DNA of 39,975 bases, taken from assembly GCA_015039465.1 (NCBI GenBank), contig MU130189.1:4871-44845 (forward strand), in the 5' to 3' direction. Position numbers and translations under genes: made by a program. Source of the DNA: Phlegmacium glaucopus. Its lineage: Eukaryota > Basidiomycota > Agaricomycetes > Agaricales > Cortinariaceae. Below the pieces are notes generated by a model. The model did no database searches. It had not been told where the DNA came from and worked only from the letters and a program-made list of their open reading frames with translations. This document shows positions 16,806 through 26,122 of this stretch, piece after piece (position 1 is the first letter of the stretch; the number at the start of each line of letters is the position of its first letter).

Positions 16806-18762
16806 TCCCCTCACACCGTACAAACACGAAGCCTGGGCCAGTGCCTTACAACATCATAACCTCATCAGTCGATACCCGAACCTGTGCCAAAGTATTCAAT
16901 ACGGATTCAATGTCGGTATCCGAAAATTGTTCCAAACATACAGTCCACCCAATAATCCCTCCCTTGATGACTTCCTGGATGTCTATCAAGAAATCGAAGA
17001 TGTCGAATTCAAGAAAGGCCGCTACATTGGTCCATGCACCCAACAAGAAGTTGAGTACCTTATCGGACCGTTTCAAACCTCGCCAATGTCCATCATTCCT
17101 AAGCCTGGAAAACCAGGAAAATTTCGTGCCATCCATAACTTCTCATCGCCTCATACTCCTTTATCACATATTACTTCTATTAATTCCTCCATTGACAGCA
17201 ATAATTTCCCTTGCACGTGGGGTACCTTTAACACAATCGCCTTTCTCATCTACAACTTGCCACCAGGATCTCAAGCCTCAGTCCGTGACGTGGCCGAAGC
17301 ATACCGAACAATTCCGGTCATGCCAAGCCAATGGCCGGGTCTTGTCATACGGCTACGCGGCCAGAATAGATTCGCAATCAACATCAGTAACAATTTCGGA
17401 CTCGCATCAGGTGGAGGTATTTACGGAGAACTGGCAGATGCTGAGACTGACATCTTTCGTGCAGAAGGTATCGGCCCACTTTCTAAATGGGTCGATGACC
17501 ACATTTTCTTTAGAATTCGAAGAATTTTTCTTCAGCAATACAACGAGATGCGACACGAGTGGAGTCAGCATATCATCGCTAATGGAGGCAGGCGCCATGA
17601 CGGATGCAGAACTTGGTATTGCGGAAGCACCATGGAGGATGGTCGGATCGAAGAATTCGATGAAGACAACTGTTCTGCGTTACAGGACCTATCTGCCTCG
17701 ACATCCCCAGAATGCCCTTTCACCTACGATGATGCAGACATTGATCGCGTATCTGCTCATCTTGGCATCCCTTGGGAGTCTTCCAAGACAATCCCGTTCG
17801 GTCCAATCGTACCTTATCTCGGATTCATGTGGGATCTCGATGTCAAAATCGTCTCTCTACCAGACTCTAAGAAGCAAAAATACCTCAAATATATCACGGA
17901 ATGGCAACAATGTCGTACCCACACTCTTATCCAGGTTCAAGGACTTTACGGAAAGCTCTTACATACGTGCCTGGTTGTTACAGAAGGGCGAGCATACCTC
18001 ACTTCGTTGGAGGCCATGCTTAGTATCTCATATAACCGTCCTTTCATTTCACGATCCCCACCTCGCGGCACTACGCAAGATCTTCAATGGTGGTCCAACA
18101 CCCTACGAAAACCACACCTCCTTAGAGACATACCAGGTCCAGCCGCCCTCGAAGATTTTCAGGCCTTTTCGGATGCCAGCTCGGGAGTTGGCCTCGGAAT
18201 CACCATCAAAGGCAGGTGGAGAGCATGGAGGCTCCTCCCAGGATGGAAATCAGAAGGCCGCGACATTGGTTGGGCCGAGGCGGTTGGATTCGAGTTCCTC
18301 ATCCGATCGCTTTGCGGCCTTATACGCGAGCCACGTAAGTTACACCTCAAAGTCTTCAGCAACAACAAAGGAGTCGTAGAAGGATGGTGGAAAGGACGCA
18401 GTCGTAATAAACCCACAAATGAAGTCTTTCAACGCATACATATCTTCACCAAGAAACATCAGGCCACAGTCTACTCAAGATACGTCCCTAGCCGACAAAA
18501 CCCAGCCGACGATCCTTCAAGGGGCAAGTACCCTCCTCTCTCGCTCCTTCTCCCACCCATACCCATCCCAGCAGAGCTCCAGCTCTTCGTTACCGATTTC
18601 GACGCGCAGCCACACCTCTCTGAGCTCCAGGCTCGCCAAGATGGACATGTATTCAGTCCCCTCCCAAAACCTGCACGAGAGTACGCCAACAAAAGTTTTA
18701 TTGTCAACACAGACTGGGAGCGAGAAGAATTCGACTTCATATCAGCCAACTGCGAAGCCTAA
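16522..18762 (+). CDS. Reverse transcriptase-RNase H polyprotein of the DIRS-like element
   Basis: The 746-aa open frame overlaps gag by 284 nt in the +1 frame. The first roughly 90 residues are probably not native because they overlap gag. RT landmarks are FQTSPMSIIPKPGKPGKFRAI (178-204 region), VRDVAEAYR with Asp256, NFGLASGGGIYG (291-302) and WVDD with Asp325/Asp326. RNase H landmarks are FSDASSGVGLG (Asp551), WAEAVGFE (Glu586), FSNNKGVVEGW (612-622) and NPADDPSRG (Asp663/664). The third RNase H acid appears as Asn614 where SDN is expected, so RNase H may be inactive. It copies element RNA into DNA. The C-terminus overlaps the recombinase frame. The start codon at 16522 is not assumed genuine. 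Confidence 0.85.
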   Translation: MHLLPAQQSAPYVLGGTYTMSGHATAPKPSMEEKQSHVEAKTVDLFPYQRVYPCAQTGNNLLDARAQITPSDTSAQAARNQIMELKAALDHRKLSPLTPYKHEAWASALQHHNLISRYPNLCQSIQYGFNVGIRKLFQTYSPPNNPSLDDFLDVYQEIEDVEFKKGRYIGPCTQQEVEYLIGPFQTSPMSIIPKPGKPGKFRAIHNFSSPHTPLSHITSINSSIDSNNFPCTWGTFNTIAFLIYNLPPGSQASVRDVAEAYRTIPVMPSQWPGLVIRLRGQNRFAINISNNFGLASGGGIYGELADAETDIFRAEGIGPLSKWVDDHIFFRIRRIFLQQYNEMRHEWSQHIIANGGRRHDGCRTWYCGSTMEDGRIEEFDEDNCSALQDLSASTSPECPFTYDDADIDRVSAHLGIPWESSKTIPFGPIVPYLGFMWDLDVKIVSLPDSKKQKYLKYITEWQQCRTHTLIQVQGLYGKLLHTCLVVTEGRAYLTSLEAMLSISYNRPFISRSPPRGTTQDLQWWSNTLRKPHLLRDIPGPAALEDFQAFSDASSGVGLGITIKGRWRAWRLLPGWKSEGRDIGWAEAVGFEFLIRSLCGLIREPRKLHLKVFSNNKGVVEGWWKGRSRNKPTNEVFQRIHIFTKKHQATVYSRYVPSRQNPADDPSRGKYPPLSLLLPPIPIPAELQLFVTDFDAQPHLSELQARQDGHVFSPLPKPAREYANKSFIVNTDWEREEFDFISANCEA

Positions 18763-19921
18763 AAACCTTATTACTAGACCAGCCCCGTACCCTGCTCGTC
18801 TCACCCCGCGGCCTTCTAATAGTCGCCCTCATTGTTTGGCACGAGATAGACTCCACAAATGGAAGCCAGTACAGTCTCGCGAAGCGATCGACGCTTCAGG
18901 CCAACCAGTAAACCTATCCGATCAAGATCTAGACAGAATACAAGCAGTCTTAGGATGCGCATGGTCCGAGTCCACGCGAGAAGTTTATGGATCAGGTTTG
19001 CTGGCCTTCCATGTTTATTGTGATTCTAAGAACCTCCCGGAGGCGCAGCGCACCCCCACCAGCCCACTCCTCATTTCCTCTTTCCTCGCAAGCCTGGCCG
19101 GCACTTACTCCAACAAAACCCTCCACAACTATGTTCATGGAATTCGAGCATGGCACATCCTATATGGAATACCCTGGTCTACAAACGAAGACGAGCTTAG
19201 CACCATGCTAAAGGCAGTCGAAAAACTCGCCCCACCAGACTCCAAAAGAAAAAAGCGTCGTCCCTACACCATAGATTTCATCAGTGCAATCAAACATAAG
19301 CTAAGTCTAGACACACCCCTTGACGCCGCCGTCTTTGCCTGTTTGACGACTTGTTTTTACGCGGCTGCTCGCTTAGGCGAGTTCACAGTTCGTCGCCTGG
19401 ACGCCTTCGATCCCACCATTCACATCACCCCATCAAACTTAAGTGCTAGCGAAGATCGGCATGGAAACGCAATCACTGTCTTGCACCTCCCGAGGACCAA
19501 GACCAGCCTTCAAGGCGAAGATGTGTACTGGGCAAAGCAGGACGGAGAGACTGACCCCGTCGCTGCCCTCGATCACCACAAACAGCTCAATGCCCCTCCC
19601 CATGACAACCATCTATTTGCATACAGGCACAAGAACGGTTACCGACCCCTCACCAAGAACAAGTTTATCGAAAGGGTAGCCGTTGCAGCCCGAGCAGCCG
19701 GTCTAGAACCTTTGCAAGGTCATGGAATTCGCATTGGAGCCACCCTCGAATATCTCTTGCGAGGCATCCCCTTTGACGTTATGAAGGCCAAAGGGAGATG
19801 GGCCAGTGACACTTTCCTCCTGTATCTTACTAAACATGCACAGGTCTTGGCACCATACATGCAGGCTGTGCCTCAAGTGCATGAGACATTCTCGCGATAC
19901 ATCGTGCCCCGTGTCCAATAA
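18419..19921 (+). CDS. Tyrosine recombinase of the DIRS-like element
   Basis: A 500-aa frame, +1 relative to RT-RNase H and overlapping it by 344 nt. The genuine product probably begins near residue 110-150, since the overlap is Ser-rich filler. An SAM-like core-binding domain (about 165-270, with TREVYGSGLLAFHVYCDSKN) precedes the catalytic domain. The catalytic set reads Arg318 (AAARLGEF), His435 and Arg438 (GHGIRIG), Trp461 in the His/Trp position (KGRWASD) and Tyr469 (FLLYL). All residues needed for strand cleavage appear present. It would integrate the circular DNA product of the element. Expression is probably by frameshift, reinitiation or splicing. Confidence 0.87.
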   Translation: MKSFNAYISSPRNIRPQSTQDTSLADKTQPTILQGASTLLSRSFSHPYPSQQSSSSSLPISTRSHTSLSSRLAKMDMYSVPSQNLHESTPTKVLLSTQTGSEKNSTSYQPTAKPKNLITRPAPYPARLTPRPSNSRPHCLARDRLHKWKPVQSREAIDASGQPVNLSDQDLDRIQAVLGCAWSESTREVYGSGLLAFHVYCDSKNLPEAQRTPTSPLLISSFLASLAGTYSNKTLHNYVHGIRAWHILYGIPWSTNEDELSTMLKAVEKLAPPDSKRKKRRPYTIDFISAIKHKLSLDTPLDAAVFACLTTCFYAAARLGEFTVRRLDAFDPTIHITPSNLSASEDRHGNAITVLHLPRTKTSLQGEDVYWAKQDGETDPVAALDHHKQLNAPPHDNHLFAYRHKNGYRPLTKNKFIERVAVAARAAGLEPLQGHGIRIGATLEYLLRGIPFDVMKAKGRWASDTFLLYLTKHAQVLAPYMQAVPQVHETFSRYIVPRVQ

Positions 19922-20168
19922 CCACAGCAGAATTTTTATCATTTCGAGGTACGCCTATCCTTCACTCCTACGACTATGGGAATCGATACTCATCTGATGC
20001 GTCGCTCACTCCTAGCAACCTGGGTAACGCGTCTCATATCGAACCCCCCTTTTTCTCACGTCGTTGGAGTCATTTCGGGTCCGGAACACACTTCGTGTGT
20101 TTCCACCCAACTAGCTTATGCAGCACCCTTAGCGTAGCCGTAAAATTAATTAATGGAATAACACCCGT
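19922..20168 (+). other. 3' region of the DIRS-like element
   Basis: Non-coding. Includes a small hairpin, GGAACACACTTCGTGTGTTTCC (about 20080-20103). No copy of the left end sequence was found, so terminal repeats are not demonstrated. Confidence 0.4.
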
Positions 20169-20384
20169 TCATGCCTTTCCGTTTAGTACTAGCACTGTCA
20201 GTCGCAACGCAAAGATAGTTACATAAGCATGCATCTCGACCAAGACAAATAATATGTCAGAAAGCCGCGAGACTCTCAACGAGCCTTGTACGTCGAAGGT
20301 ATCTTTGGGGAACACATCGAATTTGGCCAAGGGTGTAGTATCAATTTTATCAAGCAAGGAAGCCTCCTCTGAAGTGGATGACAT
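20169..20384 (-). pseudogene. Erv41/Erv46-like (ERGIC) N-terminal fragment
   Basis: Minus strand: EASLLDKIDTTPLAKFDVFP, then after a one-base shift KIPSTYKAR-stop-ESRGFLTYY. This closely resembles the N-terminus of fungal COPII vesicle proteins of the Erv41/Erv46 (ERGIC) family as I remember them, where a Phe-Asp-Ala-Phe-Pro-Lys element leads into the first membrane helix. It carries one frameshift and one nonsense codon and stops before the first membrane segment, so it is a captured host-gene scrap. Recognition is from memory only. Confidence 0.5.
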
Positions 20385-20777
20385 TATTGACGCCTATATG
20401 CTCAGCGAGGCAAGGGACTGTTGACCCAGTGCCAGTCGTAGGGAAAAGGTTGCTCACGGTTCCTCACGGTTCCGTCTCTAGTACTACCGTAACATATTTG
20501 GTTGTGTTGATCAAGTGTCCTTCCTTCTTCCCAACACCTTACTTATAAGCACGCATCTCGACCCAAGGGGGAAACCTGTAGCACCAGATATCGTAGAAGC
20601 TAAAGGCAGGAACAAATGTGTATAAGTGCTTGGTACGTTCTTTTTGTTCCAAAAAATCTTCAGTCGTTGAAATTTATTGGCTTTCGATTGGCTTCTCTAA
20701 CATTGCTGCTTAGCCTTGGGACGGGGTTCTCCAACCAACCTATGAAGAGCGCCGAGAAATCAACAATTATCATGTCT
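20385..20777. other. Left flank of the second P450/gene C unit
   Basis: From about 20490 (ATATTTGGTTGTGTTGATCA) the sequence matches 4000-4260 and 31915-32200. No gene is seen. 20385-20489 is unmatched. Confidence 0.5.
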
Positions 20778-21510
20778 TCAATACTCGCACTCCCCAGGAC
20801 CCCAACTCGTCGACTTCATAACATCCCTTTTCACAACTTCTTCAACGAACTTCCAAAGCTTTGAGAAATCAATGATAATCGTCAAATAGCCATTATTTCT
20901 CAGCGATGTTATGAGGAAATCTCGATTATAGTGTTGCCTCAGTTCATTTCGTTCCCTCTGGTCTCGAGCCTGCACATCCCAAGCACTTTGCACTTCACGG
21001 AACGCCCTCCTCACTTGCTCTTCACGACCCGGACTCCGAGGCTTGAACGACGCAGGGAAAATGTGCAGCACGCTCACGAATCCACTTGTATATGTCGCTT
21101 CTTCGTTATTGATGTCTGGCACTTTCGCACGCCTGGTAGCAGGATCAATTGGGGCGGTCAAATCAAGAGCCCAGATGAGCCTTGAGAGGACGATGAAGAA
21201 AGCTGCTTCGGGGATGTGGTACCCTCGACCCCATCCGAATACATAGCTAGTGCAAAAATGATGGTAGGTTAAAGAGGGACAGGGGGTAGGGCAATAAGAC
21301 TTACTGATCACGGTCGCGGGATTCAGATCAGATTCCCAAGCCGTCTTCTTGCAAGGATCAGTGAGGAAGCGTTCAAGTTGATAATTCCTTGGGTTGGGGT
21401 ACACGGCGGGATCCGTGTGGATCACTCAGACGTTGCCGATGACAGTAGATCCCTTTGGAGTGAACATGCCCTGGTACTTGTCATCCTCATCTGCAAGATG
21501 TGGGACCAAT
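20778..21510 (-). pseudogene. Cytochrome P450 relic 2 (haem cysteine deleted)
   Basis: Minus strand. TDPAVYPNPRNYQLERFLTDP corresponds to the PERF region. The haem loop reads FGWGR-GYHIPEAAFFIVLS: four residues (Arg-Phe-Cys-Pro in relic 4) are deleted by a 12-nt in-frame loss near 21224, so the axial cysteine is gone. The C-terminal part LTAPIDPATRRAKVPDINN, EATYTSGFVSVLHIFPASFK is open, and the frame then runs on into flanking sequence. An intron (5' GTAAGT...) lies between the PERF and haem exons. Only the last two exons exist, so this cannot be a catalyst. Confidence 0.8.
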
Positions 21511-21598
21511 GATGATGAGTTGCTGGGGGAGAGACATAAGAAAAGACGGATGCGGGAGGCGAAACGAGGATGGGTTCTGGCTTGGTGATACAGTCACA

Positions 21599-22250
21599 AA
21601 TCCTAAAGCTGAAGCCAAAAACGAACATTCTGGCTCGAAATCTAGTACCACGGCAACTGTTGGTCCGTCTCAAGCAGTACCTCTGCTGTAATACCCAAGG
21701 CCCTTGTTACTCGAAAGCCTGAACCTCATATTGTCTCGGATTCTCCTTCTGTAACTCCGAAGACGCGATCATCGACCAGACGTGCCCTTCGAGACTCTCC
21801 AGACAACCCCTTCCTTACCACTCCTGAAAAACACGCCGAGGACACCCCCAGCCCAAGCGACAGCAGCGCAAACCCCAGCCCACACGGCCCACCCAAAGAG
21901 AGGCCCACAATTGCTTACGTATAGTATGGTTTCTCCTTTCTTCGTTGTATACCTGTATTAATTGTCTTTTCACAGTCGTGGTGTCGAATGCAAGAATCCA
22001 TTGTATAGTTATGTTCACGTCCGTTTTGCCCTCCTCCGGAATCTAAACTTCCTATCGATCATCCGGATTATTCCCCTGCTATTCATGGCACTGCTAAATG
22101 ACTTTTTGCCGACGCTCGTCCAAAGCGGAATAATGTGTCACCTCTAAGCAGAATACACCCTCTCGTAAGAGGTCTAGACATTGTTCGCCATCGTTAAGCG
22201 TTGATGAGGGTAATTGTTGAGAAGATTCGCCTGTTGAAGTTGGATTAACG
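21599..22250 (+). pseudogene. Gene C copy 2
   Basis: Begins next to the truncated P450 with KAEAKNEHSGSKSSTTATVG, then loses about 90 nt relative to copy 1. It continues as IPKALVTRKPEPHIVSDSPS, PKTRSSTRRALRDSPDNPFL, TPEKHAEDTPSPSDSSANPS, RPTIAYV. An intron of about 60 nt (GTATAG...TTTTCACAG) follows, then the C-terminal segment (IDHPDYSP..., FADARPKRNNV). It breaks off at about 22250, within LKLD, with a deletion into the R repeat. The product is unknown, Ser/Thr/Pro-rich, with a basic C-terminal cluster. Confidence 0.55.
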
Positions 22251-22600
22251 ACCTTCATGATTGCCTTCACACTCGTTTTGTTCCCATACTTGCGATGTCC
22301 CCACCGTCGTTCTTTTTTTTCTTCATTTATTAATGTGTTGCGATACCGTCCTTTTGTTTCCTGCAATATAGACCTGCAAAATTCCCTTATCAAACATCTC
22401 TCGCTCTTTGATTTCTCTATGTCACCCACCCATGATTCAGGTAAATAGCATATCCATGACCGATTTCAAACAGACAATCTTTGTACCAAATTTTTACTGA
22501 TATCTTCCATTTCAGTTTTAAATTTACTCTATCGCAAGCAGATATTTCTTTCGAGAGGATACTTGATAAGTCCTAGATCGGCGCCCATGTCGCCAAAGAT
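22251..22600 (+). repeat. Flanking repeat R, copy 3
   Basis: Same block as after other gene C copies. It leads without interruption into the promoter of NACHT copy 3, showing the ancestral arrangement P450 - gene C - R - NACHT. Confidence 0.75.
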
Positions 22601-22723
22601 CCAGACACTGAAAGCCACATAAATGGTTTTGTATCTATTTTTAGCGGGAATACTTCATAAACAACGCCCGTCAAACCAATTATAAAATGACAGTCTACAC
22701 ACACTGCCTCTTCATTGCAACCA
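22601..22723 (+). promoter_or_regulatory. Promoter of NACHT copy 3 (TATAAAA at 22681-22687)
   Basis: TATAAAA lies 43 nt before the ATG at 22724. The same spacing (42-43 nt) holds for copy 4 (TATAAA at 28409) and copy 5 (TGTAAAA on the minus strand at 37525-37519), so the 5' untranslated region should be very short. The conserved upstream CTTCATAAACAACGCCC could bind a regulator. Confidence 0.6.
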
Positions 22724-25593
22724 ATGTCGGCACCCCACTCAATGTTTGGGGGTAACAACCTAATTACCAGTTGTACGTTCAATCAGACTGTTGCACGGAC
22801 GGAGTTGAGCATCTGTAAGTCCATAATTCCCAAGTAGTGCTCATCTGATTACACGAGGGCTTCTAATAGGCTTCGACAAACTGGCTTCCAAAGCCTCTCC
22901 TATGGCGTTCCATCTTGCTGATTCCGATCTCTCCCGCTCAACATGCTTCACGAGCACCCGAACCAAAATCCTTGAACGTATGAAGAGTTGGGCACTATAC
23001 AACAGTGAGAAGGACAAGTTCGTTATGTGGCTGCACGGCCCGGCCGGGGGTGGAAAGACAGCTATAGGGAGGACTATTGCTAAGTGGTGTGAGCAGGAGG
23101 GAATCTTGCTTGGGGAATTCTTCTTTTCGCGCGCAGATGGGACAGGAGATCAACTAGCTTCCCTTGCGCCTACTCTCGCCTATCGGATGGCCGTTCATAC
23201 ACTTCAAGATGCAAAGGAGGCGATCGCCAATGTTGTCAGCCACGACCCACATATCTTTCTGGCACCCCTGGCCGTCCAGCTGAAGAAACTGGTCTTGGAC
23301 CCTTTAAATCTTTTCGTTCCGTGCGGCATCGTTCCCTATGTCATCATTCTCGACGGGCTTGACGAGACTCTCTCACCAGATGATCAACAGTTAGTCCTCA
23401 ATGCTATCTCAGAGACGTTGTGCCACCCCAATTCAAGACTACGCATCCTCGTTTGCTGCCGTCCAGAGCCAACCATTGTCACGGCATTCAACGACGCCGA
23501 CTCTCTATTGAATGCCATCTCAACCAACATCTCGCTGAATAATGACGTTGATTCCGATGCCGATATCCGTAAATTCCTGGTTGAGAAATTTGCCAGAACC
23601 AAGAAACAGCTTCCACATCCCCCGAGCGAAGACTGGCCAACACCTGAAAATATTGATTACCTTGTAGCAAAGTCGTCTGGCCAGTTTATCTTTGCCGCCA
23701 CTGTCGAGAAGTATGTCTGTTCTCCCAGGCATCGTCACCAAGCTGTTGCGCGGCTCAAGCATGTACTGGATCTGAGTTTGCTGCCACACTTCGAAGACAA
23801 GAAAAAACATCCCTTCGCCGACCTCGATGCCTTATATTCCCTCATCCTGAGAACGCGCAACGACGTCAACATGTCTGTCAAGGCCACGGCAGTTTGCCTC
23901 GAATATCCAACATTTTTCCATACCATTTTGCCCACCGACCTCACAAAGGTCCTGGACATCGAACTCAGCGAAACTTGGGCGATACTTTACGAACTTGCTT
24001 CCCTCTTTGACGCCAGCAAGGAAGGCATCAGACCTTTTCATGCTTCTTTTGGTGACTTTTTGTTTGATAGCTCGCGCTCACTTGACTTCTTCCGTAGCAG
24101 AGGAGATATTGTTGCGGACATCACACACGCCATGGTGAGACGAGGCCGCGATCCTGAAGGTACGAGATAATTTTGTTTCGTCCTGGTGGTGCATCTGATC
24201 GATATCCTACTAGTGTTGTCATACCCTGTATTTCCTTGTCTATTGGGAGAAGCGACACCCCGCCAAGACCTCCGAGACACCCTCAGCCAGATGAAACCTA
24301 TTGCAATGTTCAAGCGACCTACGAGTACATATGACCAAAGTTCCAAAGGAGCATACTATCTTATACCCTTGTTGCGGCAGCTTGAACATCACGTTGTGGG
24401 TTATTTCTCACTTTACACTATGTTTGCATTAAGTTGATGCTGTATCAAATTAGTCATCCGACACATATAAGAAACTCGTCACATATTTTGACAGACACTT
24501 TGCATCCTTCCTCCCATCAGGTTACTGGAGATCAACAACTTTTCAAGCTGTTATCAAGAGTAAAAGTAAGAAAGCCAATGTTGACAAAGGTAGAATGAGG
24601 ATGGCGCATGTAGAAACTGACTCTGAGTCAGTCTCAAATACCTCAGATAGCGAAGAGTGGGATTCGAGGGAAGGGGGGCCAGGAGCTGTTTACCCGGTCT
24701 CAGAGCTGACGCCCCTATCTACTTCGCCTGCATGGGATGAAATCAATGCTTCGCTGAATATTCACCTGACAGGTCCAAACTCTCTCAAGAGCCTTTGCAA
24801 TGAGGCTCACTTTGCTCGCTCGCATCTGATAAAGACGTCGTCAGCCCTCGTTAACGGCGCAACACAAGCAAAAGCTGCTCTCTTCTGCCTCAAGCAGATA
24901 CAAACTAAGGGTATTACGGAGGACCTGCACATTGCCTTTGCAAAACTCCTTCCCCATTCACTCTTGCATGCCATGCAGATGCCAGAACTGAAAGCTGCTA
25001 TCCGAAGCTTGCAAACTCAGCAGATTGCCTTATACCAAAGGCTTCCCTCAAAAACACAGAAAGCGATCACAGACTACTTGGGCCAAGATCTTCCAGGCAC
25101 CGTTACGAAATATTCAACCCATGCTACGACCAGTCAGAAACGCTCCACAACTCCGAACTCCTTGACTGCCCATCGAACAGCTCATAACTTGTCACCCGCG
25201 CCTCAACATCCTTCAAGTGCTGGTTTGAAATATACGACCCCATCTCAAACCCAGCCTGTACCACGTATTTCCCAACTCCCATCATGCTCCATTCAAACTC
25301 GGCCTTCTCCGAGTGCCTCTCGGAAAGCTTTCACTGCGTCTCGAGCACCTCAGAAAAATTGGAGTACTCCTCAACCTCCCCCAAACACTGGTTTGAAATA
25401 TTCAACCCCATCTCAACCCCAGCCTACATGTACTTCTCAACCCTCCGCTCGAACCCAGCCTTCTATGAGTACTGCTGGGAAACCTTTAACTAGGTTTCGA
25501 ATGCCAGAGCAACCTTGTCATGCCTTTCAGCTTGCTACCCTCGAAGAGGTAAAGGTCGACGGAAGTAATCTATGCATATGTAATTTCTGTTAA
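22724..25593 (+). CDS. NACHT/NLR-like NTPase, copy 3 (open, 4 exons, 900 aa)
   Basis: Exons 22724-22814, 22870-24159, 24214-24395 and 24454-25593 with GT-AG introns of 55, 54 and 58 nt; all phases fit and give 900 aa. A 30-aa leader is followed by FDKLASKASPMAFHLADSDL. The NACHT domain has Walker A GPAGGGKT (about 87-94), Walker B VIILDGLDE (about 188-196) and LVCCRPEP. A helical region follows NACHT. Exon 4 carries an acidic stretch, a conserved helical region (SELTPLST to QKAITDYL) and a Ser/Thr/Pro-rich tail. No WD40, ankyrin or TPR repeats are present. STAND NTPases of this type act as ligand-gated switches in fungal non-self recognition; that role here is inference. The exon 3 donor could also be three bases earlier. 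Confidence 0.88.
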
Positions 25594-25824
25594 TCTTCTT
25601 CACACGGCTTGAGCTGTGGTTGAGTTGGTGTTGGATTGATCAATTGTACCTTAGTAACCATTGCATAAATGGAACAACAAACCTAACGTAGTACCCGTCT
25701 TGGATTCACGTTCCCCACGAATCCCTTCGTACTTTAATTTTTGGCTGCCTCAGACAGTCTGCCGAGAGCTACGGTGTGGTTTCGGTCTGTGTACCTATTG
25801 AGAAGCCACGACCGTATATTTAGT
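25594..25824 (+). other. 3' flank of NACHT copy 3 with inverted repeat S
   Basis: GGATTGATCAATTGTACC and TACCCGTCTTGGATTCACGTTCC recur after copy 4 (31465-31560) and, inverted, after copy 5. About 25735-25820 is repeat S in reverse orientation. It contains the presumed transcript end. No gene. Confidence 0.55.
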
Positions 25825-26122
25825 CTTCCATCAACAGCCGTTGGACTCTGGTTCCCAGGTGGATTTCCGTACCAGCATCTGGCCTATGTTGAATGGTTTA
25901 CTCCCATTGTCACAGGCACCAGTCGATCGAAATACCAAGTTATTCAAGATTTCTCGTTTGGTTACTCATGGAGAACGGCGAGTGAGTATCATACACGTTT
26001 CTCTTATTCGGTCTAGCGTCCATCTTTTTCCAAAATTCGGTCCACAAGTCCCTACTTCATGGTCGCCGAGTACTGTTCTTGAATATGCCACTTCTTTCTA
26101 CGTAAATGCACTCTCAGATTAG
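25825..26122 (+). pseudogene. DNA transposase C-terminal fragment
   Basis: GLWFPGGFPYQHLAYVEWFTPI is followed, one frame over, by LFKISRL...HGERRVSIIHVSLI, RSSVHLFPKFGPQVPTSWSP and TVLEYATSFYVNALSD then a stop. The YVEWFTP and SVHLFPKFGP motifs are typical of the C-terminal end of the large KDZ/Plavaka-type transposases of basidiomycetes. At least one frameshift (about 25925) separates the parts and everything upstream is missing. It is a relic distinct in sequence from the transposase at 1-1456. Confidence 0.65.

Larger units (their letters stand above)
14015..20165 (+). mobile_element. DIRS/Ngaro-like tyrosine-recombinase retroelement
   Basis: Sequence unrelated to the NACHT copies begins right after CGAAAGAGAG at 14014. 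It contains, in order, a gag-like gene, RT-RNase H and a tyrosine recombinase, with no aspartic protease, DDE integrase or methyltransferase seen. That order is characteristic of DIRS-order elements of the Ngaro/PAT type. Split direct repeats or inverted termini were looked for and not found, so the right boundary (about 20165) is a guess. The 3' part of NACHT copy 2 is not found on the far side, so a rearrangement or truncation accompanied or followed insertion. Confidence 0.75.

Noticed and set aside
16556..18379. 607-aa frame overlapping the reverse transcriptase
   Set aside because: It is a shadow in another frame; the RT and RNase H motifs are all in the 16522-18762 frame.
14015..20165. 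Split direct repeats expected for an Ngaro-type element
   Set aside because: The left-end sequence was searched by eye in 19922-20490 and no match was found, so no terminal repeats are claimed.
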